64,000 nucleotides of DNA from Chryseobacterium sp. OSA05B (GTDB lineage Bacteria > Bacteroidota > Bacteroidia > Flavobacteriales > Weeksellaceae), in contig NZ_JAHXYH010000002.1 of the NCBI RefSeq assembly GCF_019970065.1, forward strand, positions 558,001 through 622,000, given 5' to 3'. The stretch's first letter is position 1. Each line of letters opens with the position of its first letter. Under the pieces are notes generated by a model, which ran no database searches, was not told the origin of the DNA, and worked only from the letters and a program-made list of their open reading frames with translations. Of this stretch, positions 36,909 to 46,665 are shown piece by piece. The translations under genes and the position numbers were made by a program.

Positions 36909-39323
36909 TTACGCTCCGATTCTCTGTTTCAGATCATCTGCACCGCCTGTTTTTCTTGGCTGGCCATTTTTAGATGAACCGAAATTGTATGTATAAGAGA
37001 TCGTTGCTACACGGGAATCTCTTTTTACGACGAAGTTTTCTATGTAGTTATTAAAAGTCGTCTGTGCTTTCGGATTGTTTGTAAAGAAAATATCATTGAA
37101 CGAAAATTTCAGAACACTGTTGTTTTTAAATTTCTTCTGAGCTCCGATATTCAGATACCAGTTGGGCTGTACATCCATATAGGCATACACTTCTCTTCCT
37201 CTGTAATTTCCGGTCAGTTCAGCGGTGAAACCATTCCCCAGTTTAAATGAATTGATACTGTTGAGATTGAAGGTAAAATTCCCTTTATTATTGATCTGTG
37301 TTCCTGAAACATTGCCGGTATAGGATCCGTAGTAGAAATTCGCGCTGTTGTTCATATCCCACCATTTCGTCACTTTCACCGGCGCAATCAGATAAAGCCC
37401 GAAATAAGAAGCTGAGCTTAAATTTTCATTGGTTTGAACGGTAATATTTTCACCATTTTCTACCACAGGCTTAATAACGTCCGTAATATTGTTATCCGTT
37501 CTGCTATAGCTTAATGTGGCAAAATATGTACTGTTTAAGCTGTACGTCAACTCATAATTCATCGTGGTCTGAGGATTCAGCTCCGGATTTCCGGCTTTGT
37601 AAGTTGTAGGATCCAGATAAAACTTGAATGGATTTAATTGATTATAGCTCGGACGTGTAATTCTTCTGCTGAAATTGATTTCCAGATTATTTTTATCCGT
37701 TAAATCATAGGAGAAAACCGCACTTGGAAAAAGTTGAGTATAATTCTTTTTATTTACCTGATTGGTCGTAAGCTGAGTTCCTGTTACGTTTGTATTTTCA
37801 GCTCTCAAACCGAATGTAGCACTGAATTTATCCCACTTTTTAGAAACATTTCCATACACGGCATTGATATTTTCCTTATAGATAAAGTGGTTCGTTTTGT
37901 TGAGATCCAGTTCCGGAACGCCTGAGCTTGCATTAAAGAACTTCAGGTCATTGTCCGCTTTTACGAAGCTGGTCTTGATTCCTGCTTCCAGTTTCCATTT
38001 GTTTTTCAGGTTTTTCGTTAAATCAGATTTTAAAGAATAAATGTTTAAGTTTCCGCCAATATCACCTTGCAGAATATCCAGGTTCGTAAGATGACCGGAT
38101 GCTTCGTAATTTCTCGTTTCAAAATTCTGAAGTGAGGTGTTTGAATAATTGATAAAGTCAAAATCTGTAGTGATTTCCGAACCTAATGAATCTATTGTGT
38201 ATTTATGATTCAGGTTGAAAGAAACGTTTTTCCAGTGGTCATGAGAGCGGTTCTGCGTGGTAAAACTTCCGTCGGGTTGATGATCACTTCCCAGAATCTG
38301 ACTTGAATTGTCACCTTTCGGGTCAAATCGATTGCTTATAAAACCTACGGAAAAGCCCAAAACATTTTTATCATTCATATAATAATCCATTCCGGCTTTT
38401 GCGATATGGTTTCTGAAGTTGAATTTCAGGAAATTATCCTGCAGATAAGCCTTATCAAAAGTCCCGTTGGTGTAGAAATTTCTGTCTAAAACCAGATGAT
38501 TGTAAAATTCTCTGTACGCAAAGCTGTAATTCGCAAAAACGTTCACCTTTTTATTCCGGTGATTGATGCTGAAGCTGTTGTTGTTTTTAATGAATTTTCC
38601 TGTTCCTAATGCCGTGGAAATACTTCCATTTGTTCCTTTTCGCTGGTCTTTTTTCAGTTTGATATTAATAATCGAAGTTCCCGCGGCGTCATATTTCGAA
38701 GACGGATTGGTGATAAACTCTATTTTCTCAACCGTTGAAGAAGGAATGCCGCGAAGATAAGCCGCAAGATCTGCTCCAGTCATCGGCGTATTTTTTCCGT
38801 CGATCTGTACCAGAAGATTTCCTTTTCCACGCAGGCTGATGTTGTCATTGCTGTCTACATTCACACCCGGGGCTTTTTCCAGGACTTCAAAAGCAGAATT
38901 TCCTGTGCTTGCAATGCTGTTTTCGACGTTGAGGATCATTTTTCCATCCTGTCTTTCGATATAAGGTTTCGTCTTGGTAATGGTCACTCCTTCAATAGAT
39001 TTTACATTGAGATCGATAGGAGGGAGGGTCCTGTTTTCTTCGATCTGAATATTGTCCGATTGATAGATTTCATTACCGTTTCTGCTGATTTTTAACCGGT
39101 AGTTTCCTGTTTTAAGATCACTGAAACTGAATTTTCCGTTCTGTTCTGCAATTTCTGTTTTGACTAATGCATTTCCTGAGTCAAACAGATTGATTTCCAA
39201 TTGTTCGGTTTTGTCACCGCTGACAGTTCCCGAAAGTGAAAAATTTTGCACGCTCTGTGCTGAAAGCAGGTTGCTCAACAAAGTCAGCGTCCATGCTAAT
39301 AGGAGTGAAAATAATCTGGCCAT
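36909..39323 (-). CDS. TonB-dependent-receptor-like outer-membrane beta-barrel protein
   Basis: The 804-residue protein has a signal peptide (MARLFSLLLAWTLTLLSNLLSAQ). A carboxypeptidase-regulatory-like domain covers about residues 28-105, a plug domain 115-220 (DGKMILNVENSIASTG, APGVNVDSNDNISLRGKGN, IDGKNTPMTG), and a C-terminal OMP_b-brl_3-type barrel ends in TISYTYNFG with a basic tail. The family is related to TonB receptors but usually lacks a TonB box, and the substrate is unknown. It overlaps the upstream MarR gene by 28 bases, so the two are coexpressed. Confidence 0.88.
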   Translation of the reverse strand: MARLFSLLLAWTLTLLSNLLSAQSVQNFSLSGTVSGDKTEQLEINLFDSGNALVKTEIAEQNGKFSFSDLKTGNYRLKISRNGNEIYQSDNIQIEENRTLPPIDLNVKSIEGVTITKTKPYIERQDGKMILNVENSIASTGNSAFEVLEKAPGVNVDSNDNISLRGKGNLLVQIDGKNTPMTGADLAAYLRGIPSSTVEKIEFITNPSSKYDAAGTSIINIKLKKDQRKGTNGSISTALGTGKFIKNNNSFSINHRNKKVNVFANYSFAYREFYNHLVLDRNFYTNGTFDKAYLQDNFLKFNFRNHIAKAGMDYYMNDKNVLGFSVGFISNRFDPKGDNSSQILGSDHQPDGSFTTQNRSHDHWKNVSFNLNHKYTIDSLGSEITTDFDFINYSNTSLQNFETRNYEASGHLTNLDILQGDIGGNLNIYSLKSDLTKNLKNKWKLEAGIKTSFVKADNDLKFFNASSGVPELDLNKTNHFIYKENINAVYGNVSKKWDKFSATFGLRAENTNVTGTQLTTNQVNKKNYTQLFPSAVFSYDLTDKNNLEINFSRRITRPSYNQLNPFKFYLDPTTYKAGNPELNPQTTMNYELTYSLNSTYFATLSYSRTDNNITDVIKPVVENGENITVQTNENLSSASYFGLYLIAPVKVTKWWDMNNSANFYYGSYTGNVSGTQINNKGNFTFNLNSINSFKLGNGFTAELTGNYRGREVYAYMDVQPNWYLNIGAQKKFKNNSVLKFSFNDIFFTNNPKAQTTFNNYIENFVVKRDSRVATISYTYNFGSSKNGQPRKTGGADDLKQRIGA

Positions 39324-39769
39324 TGTGTTTGTTTTTTAATGTTTTTACAGTTTTCCGATATTTTAAGGAGAGCATTATTCATGATTTCCAGCTCTTCTTT
39401 TGAGACATTCTGCAGGGCGGTTTTTCGGTTGCCTTCTACCAGCTTCTGAACATCTTTGATGATCTTTATCCCCGATTCGGTTACTTCAAGATTGGTTTTT
39501 CTGCGGTCTTCCGCATGGGTAGTCCGGATCACATATGCTGATTTCACCATCAGATCAATAATCCTTGTTACCGATGCATTGTCCTTAAAAACCAGATCCC
39601 CGATTTCATTCTGGGTAATTCCCGGATTTTCCAGAACCGCTTTGATGATCAGCCACTGATCGATTGTGATTGTAAATCCATTCGCTTTAAGCTGACGCTG
39701 TGCATAATTTCTGTAAGACCTGATCGCTTTATCGATATTGTAGAATATGATTGAATTTAACTTTTCCAT
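39296..39769 (-). CDS. MarR-family transcriptional regulator
   Basis: The 157-residue regulator has a winged helix with NPGITQNEIGDLVFKDNASVTRIIDLMVKSAYVIRTTHAEDRRKTNLEVTESG, containing the typical DRR wing. It is likely a repressor of itself and the overlapping barrel gene, released by a small ligand. A perfect palindrome ATTGATATATCAAT lies 36 bases upstream as a probable operator. ATG 39769 is preferred over the in-frame start at 39802. Confidence 0.9.
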   Translation of the reverse strand: MEKLNSIIFYNIDKAIRSYRNYAQRQLKANGFTITIDQWLIIKAVLENPGITQNEIGDLVFKDNASVTRIIDLMVKSAYVIRTTHAEDRRKTNLEVTESGIKIIKDVQKLVEGNRKTALQNVSKEELEIMNNALLKISENCKNIKKQTQWPDYFHSY

Positions 39770-39804
39770 GTTTCCTGTATTAAATTTAAAATGACTAATC
39801 AATT

Positions 39805-39818
39805 ATTGATATATCAAT
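39805..39818. promoter_or_regulatory. probable MarR operator
   Basis: The perfect 14-base palindrome ATTGATATATCAAT lies just upstream of the MarR-barrel operon, with an extra ATTGAT-like half-site beside it. Confidence 0.55.
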
Positions 39819-39924
39819 TAATTTGTAGTAAGTGTTTTTATTTTGTTACAGATCGATGATTTTTTTTTTTGTACAAATCCAAAAAAGCTGCAAGAGCTGC
39901 AGTTCAAATAACATATAAAAAGAA

Positions 39925-39991
39925 ATCTGCTTTATCTGTGTAATCTTTGTGAGTTCAATATTTTCTCGCAAATCACACAGATAAAGCAGAT
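39925..39991. repeat. long inverted repeat downstream of the permease-peptidase gene
   Basis: The arms ATCTGCTTTATCTGTGT (39925-39941) and its exact complement (39975-39991) flank a 33-base loop. It lies between the two minus-strand genes and has no T tract directly after it, so it could be a dispersed palindromic element. Confidence 0.6.
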
Positions 39992-40024
39992 CTTTGTGGA
40001 TGAAATTAATGAAGATTGACTGTT

Positions 40025-43000
40025 TTATAATGTTTTGAAAAGCCTGTCTATCTGATTTCTTGTGGTAGCATCCGGAGAGACTTTATAAAATTCATTAATT
40101 AAATCCATAGAAGAAGGTTTCTTAGGATATTTATTGTTTTGAAGGAAATTTTTCAATGCTTCATTCACTTTTTCTTCCCCGATCAACTCACTTAATTTCA
40201 CCATGGCTACAGCACCTTTGGAATAGGCGATATGAGGTGAATCACCTGTCGTTCTGTAGATCGGAAGGTTTTCGGACAGGCCTTTTTCGTTGTCATAGAT
40301 CTGCTGATGCATTTTGATTCTTTCCTTCATTTTTTCTTTGCTGTGCATCTTTTGGTAAAGCATCATTTCCGTGTACATCGCAAGCGTTTCGGTGAGCATT
40401 ACCGCTCCTTCTCTGTCATCCGGATTGATCTGGCTGTTTCCCCACCAAAGATGAGAGAGTTCATGGCCAGCCAGTTCATTGATGACGTCCTGTTCCTTAT
40501 CAGCATGGATATTGGCATGGAAAATCATATCCTCAGGCATAAAGATAGCAGATGGATAAGCGGTTGCCGCAAATCCTCTGGTGAAAGATGATATTTCAGC
40601 AAAACTGATCGTTTTAAAAGGGTACTTTCCAAAATTCTGTTCGCAGTAATCCAGTGTAATTTTTGCGTTTTCAAGGAGATGATCTACATTTTCAAAATGC
40701 TTTCTATCGTAGAAGATATGTATTGTAATTCCTTTGTACAACACACTTTTGATCTGATAATCCGCCGATGAGACCGCAAAACGGAACGGAATACTTTCTG
40801 CTTTGTACTGAAAATAGTTCCGTCCTGACTTTGTCCATTTTTTAATCAGATCTCCGGTACCAATGGCGGTTTGATTGCCTTCAGTGGAAACTATCATTTC
40901 TAAATTGATAAAGTCCTTTTTAAAAACTTGCGGAGCTTCCGGTTTTTTCAATGGTGAGAGTTTTCTAAGGTGATTTTCCTGTCGCTGTTTTTCATCCTGA
41001 ACTTCTTCACCCTTCTGATACCCGATCACCGGATAATATCTGCTGATCCGCATAAAAGAACCGTTTTCTATTACTGCATTGAAAGACTGATGTCCGTTAA
41101 CTGCATACCATTTATAGGAAAGCTTGAAGTTGAGATGAGCCGTTTCACCGGGCTTGATGGCTTGTTTTAAATGAACCTCAGAAATGTTCTCATTAATTTT
41201 CACGGTTTCGGAGCCTGATTGAAAAACGGCGGATTCTGTGATAAGATCAGAACTGAAATTAATGAGAACCTTATCGATAGGTTGGCCGGTAAAATTGGTC
41301 AGGACATATTTTCCTGTAATCCGGTATGCATTTTCAGATGGGTTTAATGTAATCTCGGTGGTTACATCTGTGATTTCCGGCTGAGGCAGATTTTCATACT
41401 TCTTAAAATCTTTTTCGTACTGAACGGCTGTTGTTAAGTCTTTTTCTTCATTCATAGGAATATAACCTTTCATGAAAAGTGTTCCTGCAAAAATGCCTGA
41501 ACTAATCAGCAGCAGATTGGGAATAATCTTGATCAGATTAAATTTTTTCGATCTGATCACCTGATCTGTTATCCATAAAAATGAAATGACTCCGATTCCG
41601 AATAAAAGCCTTTCCGCAAATGCATATGTGTAGACTCCATAACCGTTAAAATCACTGTAACTTCCTTTAAAATCTGAAAATATTCTCAATAAAGGATAAG
41701 GAATCATCTTGCCGGATGCAGGACCAGCCAGCAGAAACACCGCAAGAACGGAAATACCCAAAGCAATAAATTTATTTCTGATCGTATGATTAATCAGAAG
41801 AATCAGTCCTGAGAAAAGAATCAACGGAAATGTATTGAAAAGAAATACGCCCAGATAAGCATTCCAATCGATATAAAAATATTGGTACATGGCCTGAAAG
41901 ACCATCCCCTGAACGATTAAAATTCCGGTAAAAAAGAAAAGCAAAACACTAATAGAAATGAAATGCCCGGAGAGTCTGCTTTTTGAGAAAAAAGTACTGT
42001 CTTCAATCAGCGAAAATCCTGATGAACGGCTTCTCCAATACAGATCATTGATGAAATAAGCTACGAGAAGAAGCCCGAATAAAGGAAAGTTTTCCGAAAT
42101 AGTGGTTGCCATGAGACCTGAACCTGCATACTTCTGCGGAAGACGTATTCCTTTTTCAATCTCTGCGTACATTTCCATTCCTACAAAGAAAAGCAGCAGG
42201 ATAGAAACAGCTGGAATGGTGATGCTTTTGAAGAGGTAGAGCAAATCAATTTTTGCATAAGAAAGTATCGATCTGAATGCATTTTTGTTACCAAAATTCA
42301 CTCGGGATATCTTGTAAGTAAATGATGAGCTGTTTTGAATTTCTGAACCTGAATTCTCTTTTTTTACTTTTTGTTTTGAAACAGAAGAAAAAGAAAATAG
42401 TCGGTAAGTGAGCCACATAAATAATAAAGACACCACTGAAAAAATGACCCTGTTGATGACTAAATATCCCGAAAATGATACTAATGAAGCGTTTTTCTGA
42501 TCTACAGAAAGAGCTCTGGCCTCAAAGAAATAGGATGATAATCCAAAAGGATCCACGAGGGCGGAAAATTGCTGGGTTTCTATGGATTGAGGTAAGCCAC
42601 CCGCCATAAACGGAGAATTAGAAAATACCAGAACCACCATGTACAGGACGTAGAGTAGAAGTCCGCCAACGACAGCGAGGAGTTTCTTCTTCGATACTAT
42701 TGAAATCAGGAAGATAAAACTGCAGACCAATAAAGAATTGATGAGTCCAAAAATCACCATGGGATACAGATAATAGCCCAAATTGAATACATTCTGCATT
42801 TCACTTCCGGTCCGTGTGACCTGCCCAATAAGGAAACCAGTCATTAAAAAGAAAAAGCTGAAGAAAGTCTGCAAAAAATAAGTGCTGAATTTTCCGCTGA
42901 GATACGTCCATTTAGAAAAAGGAAACGAAAAGAGCACAAAATCAAATTTGGAATCCGTGTCTTTAAAAAGCAGCTGTACAGCAAAAATAACAGCCATAAA

Positions 43001-43192
43001 TATGATGGAAAGACTGAGCATTCCGGTCATAAATCCGATGGTGTACGGTGAATTGAGATAAATCCCGTCTCCAGCCGTAAGATTGAACTGACTGCCGCAG
43101 AAAATACCAATTCCTACTAAGACTAAGGCTATAAGATAGGCTGGCCAGTGCTTGGTGATGCGTCTGGCTTCAAATAAAAATATGGCGTTCAT
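40025..43192 (-). CDS. ABC-2-type permease fused to an M1-family aminopeptidase domain
   Basis: The 1055-residue protein has two sets of membrane segments (about residues 15-275 and 315-560) of the ABC-2 type, then a soluble M1 peptidase domain from about 620. The zinc site is HELSH with the third ligand in TETLAMYTE 18 residues further on. A cap region precedes it (QEISSFTRGFAATAYPSAIF-like). The gene overlaps nothing but starts 2 bases after the ATPase gene, so both make one transporter. It may export a peptide and trim it, but no substrate gene is adjacent. Confidence 0.9.
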   Translation of the reverse strand: MNAIFLFEARRITKHWPAYLIALVLVGIGIFCGSQFNLTAGDGIYLNSPYTIGFMTGMLSLSIIFMAVIFAVQLLFKDTDSKFDFVLFSFPFSKWTYLSGKFSTYFLQTFFSFFFLMTGFLIGQVTRTGSEMQNVFNLGYYLYPMVIFGLINSLLVCSFIFLISIVSKKKLLAVVGGLLLYVLYMVVLVFSNSPFMAGGLPQSIETQQFSALVDPFGLSSYFFEARALSVDQKNASLVSFSGYLVINRVIFSVVSLLFMWLTYRLFSFSSVSKQKVKKENSGSEIQNSSSFTYKISRVNFGNKNAFRSILSYAKIDLLYLFKSITIPAVSILLLFFVGMEMYAEIEKGIRLPQKYAGSGLMATTISENFPLFGLLLVAYFINDLYWRSRSSGFSLIEDSTFFSKSRLSGHFISISVLLFFFTGILIVQGMVFQAMYQYFYIDWNAYLGVFLFNTFPLILFSGLILLINHTIRNKFIALGISVLAVFLLAGPASGKMIPYPLLRIFSDFKGSYSDFNGYGVYTYAFAERLLFGIGVISFLWITDQVIRSKKFNLIKIIPNLLLISSGIFAGTLFMKGYIPMNEEKDLTTAVQYEKDFKKYENLPQPEITDVTTEITLNPSENAYRITGKYVLTNFTGQPIDKVLINFSSDLITESAVFQSGSETVKINENISEVHLKQAIKPGETAHLNFKLSYKWYAVNGHQSFNAVIENGSFMRISRYYPVIGYQKGEEVQDEKQRQENHLRKLSPLKKPEAPQVFKKDFINLEMIVSTEGNQTAIGTGDLIKKWTKSGRNYFQYKAESIPFRFAVSSADYQIKSVLYKGITIHIFYDRKHFENVDHLLENAKITLDYCEQNFGKYPFKTISFAEISSFTRGFAATAYPSAIFMPEDMIFHANIHADKEQDVINELAGHELSHLWWGNSQINPDDREGAVMLTETLAMYTEMMLYQKMHSKEKMKERIKMHQQIYDNEKGLSENLPIYRTTGDSPHIAYSKGAVAMVKLSELIGEEKVNEALKNFLQNNKYPKKPSSMDLINEFYKVSPDATTRNQIDRLFKTL

Positions 43193-43194
43193 GA

Positions 43195-44067
43195 CTAAGG
43201 TTTTTGATTGAGTGTACGGAAGTAAACGTGTTCCAGAAGGGGGCTTACCGTATGGAAGTCTTTCGGCTGGTCTTCTGAAAATACGGTAATATGAAGTTCT
43301 CTTTCAATAAGCTGGCGGCTTATGATCTCGTGGCTGGAAAGGTAATGGTCCAGTTCGTTTTTGTCGATGGGCTTGGACCAGATCCTGTCTTCCAGTTCGG
43401 AAATTAATTCTGCAGGTTTTCCTTGTCTTAAAATCTGTCCGTTGTTCATCACTGCCATTTCCGAGCACAGATTCCTTACATCTTCCACCAGATGGGTGGA
43501 AAGGATGACGATAACATCTTTGCTGATGTCATTCAAAAGCGAGTTGAAACGGTTACGTTCTTCAGGATCGAGGCCGGCAGTGGGTTCATCCACAATAATG
43601 ATTTTAGGATTTCCGAGGAGTGCCTGAGCTACTCCAAAACGCTGTTTCATCCCACCCGAAAAAGTATGAACTTCTTTTTTTCTGAAATCGGAAAGATTGA
43701 CTTTTTCCAGCAGGTTGAGAATTTGTTCTTTGCGCTCTGTACGGTCTGTGATCCCTTTTAAAACAGCAATATGTTCCAGAAGGTCATACGCGGAAACTTT
43801 CGGATAAACCCCAAAATCCTGCGGAAGAAATCCGAGGTTCTGTTTGATATAATCTGGGTTTTTTGAAACCTCTTTTCCGTTAAAAACAATATTTCCGGAA
43901 GTTGGTTTTTGCAGCCCCACAATGGTTTTCATTAAAGAAGATTTTCCGGCACCATTCGGACCCAGTAATCCGAACATACCGTTCCCTATATCGAGCGATA
44001 TATCTTTAACTGCTTGATAACCATTTTTGTAAATGAGACTGAGATTGTTGATAGATAAGGTATTCAT
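43195..44067 (-). CDS. ABC transporter ATP-binding protein
   Basis: The 290-residue ATPase has Walker A GPNGAGKSS, signature TFSGGMKQR, Walker B IIIVDEPTAGLDP and the switch His in LSTHLVED. It is the partner of the permease-peptidase that starts 2 bases after it. The upstream gap holds only repeats, with no clear -7 element seen. Confidence 0.95.
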   Translation of the reverse strand: MNTLSINNLSLIYKNGYQAVKDISLDIGNGMFGLLGPNGAGKSSLMKTIVGLQKPTSGNIVFNGKEVSKNPDYIKQNLGFLPQDFGVYPKVSAYDLLEHIAVLKGITDRTERKEQILNLLEKVNLSDFRKKEVHTFSGGMKQRFGVAQALLGNPKIIIVDEPTAGLDPEERNRFNSLLNDISKDVIVILSTHLVEDVRNLCSEMAVMNNGQILRQGKPAELISELEDRIWSKPIDKNELDHYLSSHEIISRQLIERELHITVFSEDQPKDFHTVSPLLEHVYFRTLNQKP

Positions 44068-44308
44068 ATGATAAGGTTTGGATAATAGAAGGGTAAGGCA
44101 GACCGACAGGGTTGCTTAGTGTAGACATCAGATTTCAGACGTCAGACTGTAGGCTGATAGAAGGTGAATGGTGAATTTTGCTTTACAAGTGAATGGTGAA
44201 TGGAGTCAAGGTTTTAGATACTGGATGTCAGACATCAGATTTCAGACCCACCAGCAACTATCTTTTACACTCGAAACCCTAAAACACTCTGACTCTCCAA
44301 CTCGTATT
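44068..44308. repeat. intergenic repeats between the ABC and XRE genes
   Basis: GACATCAGATTTCAGAC occurs at 44124-44140 and exactly again at 44231-44247, and once inverted with one mismatch at 50334-50350. TGAATGGTGAATTTTGC / ACAAGTGAATGGTGAATG lies at 44163-44203. No gene was found. Confidence 0.7.
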
Positions 44309-44512
44309 CTATTCCCGAAACTCCAAAATATCCCCTGGCTGACATTCCAGGATTTTGCAGATGGCTTCCAGGGTATCGAAACGAACCCCCTTTGCTTTGC
44401 CGGTTTTAAGAATGGATAGATTAACAGGGGTAATTCCTAATTTTTCTGCCAGTTCTTTACTCTGCATTTTTCGCTTGGCTAGCATGACATCTAAGTTGAC
44501 TATGATTGGCAT
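44309..44512 (-). CDS. small XRE-type HTH regulator (YozG-like)
   Basis: The 67-residue protein is one helix-turn-helix domain (MLAKRKMQSKELAEKLGITPVNLSILKTGKAKGVRF) followed by LEAICKILECQPGDILEF, the typical single-domain YozG type. Its start codon overlaps the stop of the DUF2975 gene (TAATG), so it is translationally coupled. The DUF2975-YozG pair is recurrent in bacteria. The regulated target is unknown. Confidence 0.9.
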   Translation of the reverse strand: MPIIVNLDVMLAKRKMQSKELAEKLGITPVNLSILKTGKAKGVRFDTLEAICKILECQPGDILEFRE

Positions 44513-45039
44513 TATATAAATAGGTCTTGTTCGTTTTGCAAATGTAGTCCTTGCTTAAAGATATTCGCAAGAAACAGACAGAAAATTCCAAGCATGAAGT
44601 GGATAAACACCAATCCCCAGATCATACTTTCTACTTCCACAAAGAAACTTGCTATGATCACTATGGGAAGTGGAATGAAAATATTATACAGGTAAAATCT
44701 CTTAAGCTGAAGTATATTTTCTTTTATAAATAGTTTTGACTGAAAAAATACTTTGAAAACCTTCGCCGAAAGCCAGAAAAAAATTCCGTAGGAAATTAAG
44801 ACCAGTGAAAATGAAAAGATGATATACGGATAATTATGTTCAATATTCAGAAACGGCTGGTCTGTAAAAGGATAATTGATATGCAGAAACATATTATCCT
44901 TATATGGAGTGATCGCATAACCTGTGAGCAGGCATATAATTGAATAAACAAAAGTGATCAGATAACCCGCCGACAGTACAATACAAATGTAGTACAGAAT
45001 CTTCGCAATAATTTTGGTCTGGTTCATGGCAATAATCAT
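44512..45039 (-). CDS. DUF2975 membrane protein
   Basis: The 175-residue protein has four membrane segments (about residues 8-38, 70-90, 117-136 and 140-160). DUF2975 proteins are consistently paired with a small XRE regulator, as here. ATG 45027 gives 171 residues as an alternative. A perfect promoter lies just upstream. The function is unknown, perhaps signalling through the partner regulator. Confidence 0.85.
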   Translation of the reverse strand: MIIAMNQTKIIAKILYYICIVLSAGYLITFVYSIICLLTGYAITPYKDNMFLHINYPFTDQPFLNIEHNYPYIIFSFSLVLISYGIFFWLSAKVFKVFFQSKLFIKENILQLKRFYLYNIFIPLPIVIIASFFVEVESMIWGLVFIHFMLGIFCLFLANIFKQGLHLQNEQDLFI

Positions 45040-45049
45040 TTAACTATTG

Positions 45050-45078
45050 CAAATGTATAATTAATTATCGTAAAACAA
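45050..45078 (-). promoter_or_regulatory. promoter of the DUF2975-XRE operon
   Basis: On the minus strand TTG (45076-45078), an 18-base spacer and the perfect -7 element TACATTTG (45050-45057) are present. The transcript start lies about 5-10 bases before the 45039 ATG. Confidence 0.65.
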
Positions 45079-45192
45079 TAATTATTTTAAATAAAAAAAT
45101 ATTTAGTGAGTTTGATCTGAGGATTGAAAATGAAAGAATATGTGTTGTTTACTGTGTTTTTTGCCTAAATTTAAATGATAAAATTATTTCTG

Positions 45193-45537
45193 ATGGCATA
45201 CAATATTGAACTGGCGGACAGAGTTCGTGAACGGCTTTCGGTAGTTCCTGATCTTGAGATTAAGGAAAAGAAAATGTTCAGCGGATTATCATTTTTGGTC
45301 AATGATAAAATGTGCATTAATATAAGCCATGATCAACTCATGTGCCGTTATCATCCCGATCTGGAAGAGGAAGTTTCCGAAAGAATGGGATTTCTTTCCA
45401 TGATCATGAAAGGAAAACAGCTCAAAGGATATTGCTATGTAGAACCTGTAGGTTTTCAAAAGCATGATGATTTTGAGTACTGGATAAAAATATGCCTGGA
45501 TTACAATGCCATAGCCAAATCTTCAAAGAAAAAATAA
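45193..45537 (+). CDS. TfoX/Sxy N-terminal domain protein
   Basis: The 114-residue protein starts MAYNIELADRVRERL and has EKKMFSGLSFLVNDKMCINI and the LMCRYHPDLEEE and GYCYVEP segments of the TfoX N-terminal domain. It has only the N-terminal half of the competence regulator, and single-domain versions are common with unknown role. The ATG at 45175 lies close to the putative transcript start, so 45193 is preferred. It stands alone. Confidence 0.8.
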   Translation: MAYNIELADRVRERLSVVPDLEIKEKKMFSGLSFLVNDKMCINISHDQLMCRYHPDLEEEVSERMGFLSMIMKGKQLKGYCYVEPVGFQKHDDFEYWIKICLDYNAIAKSSKKK

Positions 45538-45603
45538 TCTTAATATTCCTAATATTTTTTTACCATTTAGGTGAAATTGAGTTATTAAGAATATTAAGAT
45601 TGA

Positions 45604-46665
45604 TCACCGGCAGTACAGTTTTTCGCGTATCTCTATTAAGATTTTTTCTGTTTTTTTTATATCCGGACTCGCGGGAAGGGTAGAAACTGAATGCTCATGT
45701 TCTATCGACTCTATCAGATCTTCAGCTTTTTGCATTACTTTTTCATAAGACCAGTTTCCGGCTTTGATATCGAGTAATTCCTCTCTGTTGTCTACGCGGA
45801 TCTGTAAAGAGTTTGTTTTAAAAATATGCTCACACGACTGTAAAAGACGAATGGTGTGCATCATATTTTTGCTGTCGTAGTTTTGGCCGTGTTCCTTATT
45901 GACATTGTAGCGGTCTTCATTGCGCTCGGAAACCCATTTCCAGTATTCCTTATAGTCTTTGCAATAGGTGGAGTAGGCATCCAGGTTGCAGGAAAGATAA
46001 GCTGTTGGTTTTTCATCTTTAGGAACAGATGATACTGAAACCTGATTGGCTTCTTCATGCTGAATAATTCCCTTATAGCCCAAAACTCCTGATTCATCAT
46101 AAAAAAGAGCATGCATGCCTTTGGTATTCCCAATATTAACCAGCCCGCATTTTTCCTGAACTTTTCCGTTGCCGGAGAACCATTTTTTCAAAGGAACGGA
46201 TCCCTGATCTTCCAGAATATAGCAGAAATCAAGAACAGATTTTCTTTCTTTTTCTATGGGATTAAGAATCTTTTTATTGAGTCCTTTTGCTTTTTTAATC
46301 TGTGATACCGCGTATCCTGCAAAAGTGTCTTTACATAATTTAGATAAAAAATCTTCCTGGCGGAGCAAATCCATCAGAGGGTCTTTGTGTAGGATACAGT
46401 CTTCCGGACTTGCCAGCATTTCCAGAATATTGGGGTTGTTTTTCTGCAGAAGTTCTACAAATCTTCCAATTTCATAATAGGTGATGTCATTGGTTTCATT
46501 AGAGATCTGCGGAATATAATTCAGTCCGAAAAAATCTTCTTTCGGCAGATAATAAACCCCACGGATATCCGTATCCGAATTTTCTGTGGCCAGCCCAAAA
46601 GCGCGGCTGCCGGAGATGGCTTCGAAGAGGATGAGGTGGTTGGTTTTTAGGGTTTGGATGGTCAT
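45604..46665 (-). CDS. nucleotidyltransferase-superfamily protein (DNA polymerase beta-like)
   Basis: The 353-residue protein begins with a minimal nucleotidyltransferase core. The nucleotide-binding GSRAFG is followed by DTDIRGVYYLP with two catalytic aspartates. A long helical region follows, with a further DIRGVYY-like conserved region and SEHIFKTNSLQIRVDNREELL near the C-terminus. Such proteins may transfer AMP or another nucleotide to an unknown substrate. It overlaps the next gene upstream by 4 bases, so both are one operon. Confidence 0.85.
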   Translation of the reverse strand: MTIQTLKTNHLILFEAISGSRAFGLATENSDTDIRGVYYLPKEDFFGLNYIPQISNETNDITYYEIGRFVELLQKNNPNILEMLASPEDCILHKDPLMDLLRQEDFLSKLCKDTFAGYAVSQIKKAKGLNKKILNPIEKERKSVLDFCYILEDQGSVPLKKWFSGNGKVQEKCGLVNIGNTKGMHALFYDESGVLGYKGIIQHEEANQVSVSSVPKDEKPTAYLSCNLDAYSTYCKDYKEYWKWVSERNEDRYNVNKEHGQNYDSKNMMHTIRLLQSCEHIFKTNSLQIRVDNREELLDIKAGNWSYEKVMQKAEDLIESIEHEHSVSTLPASPDIKKTEKILIEIREKLYCR

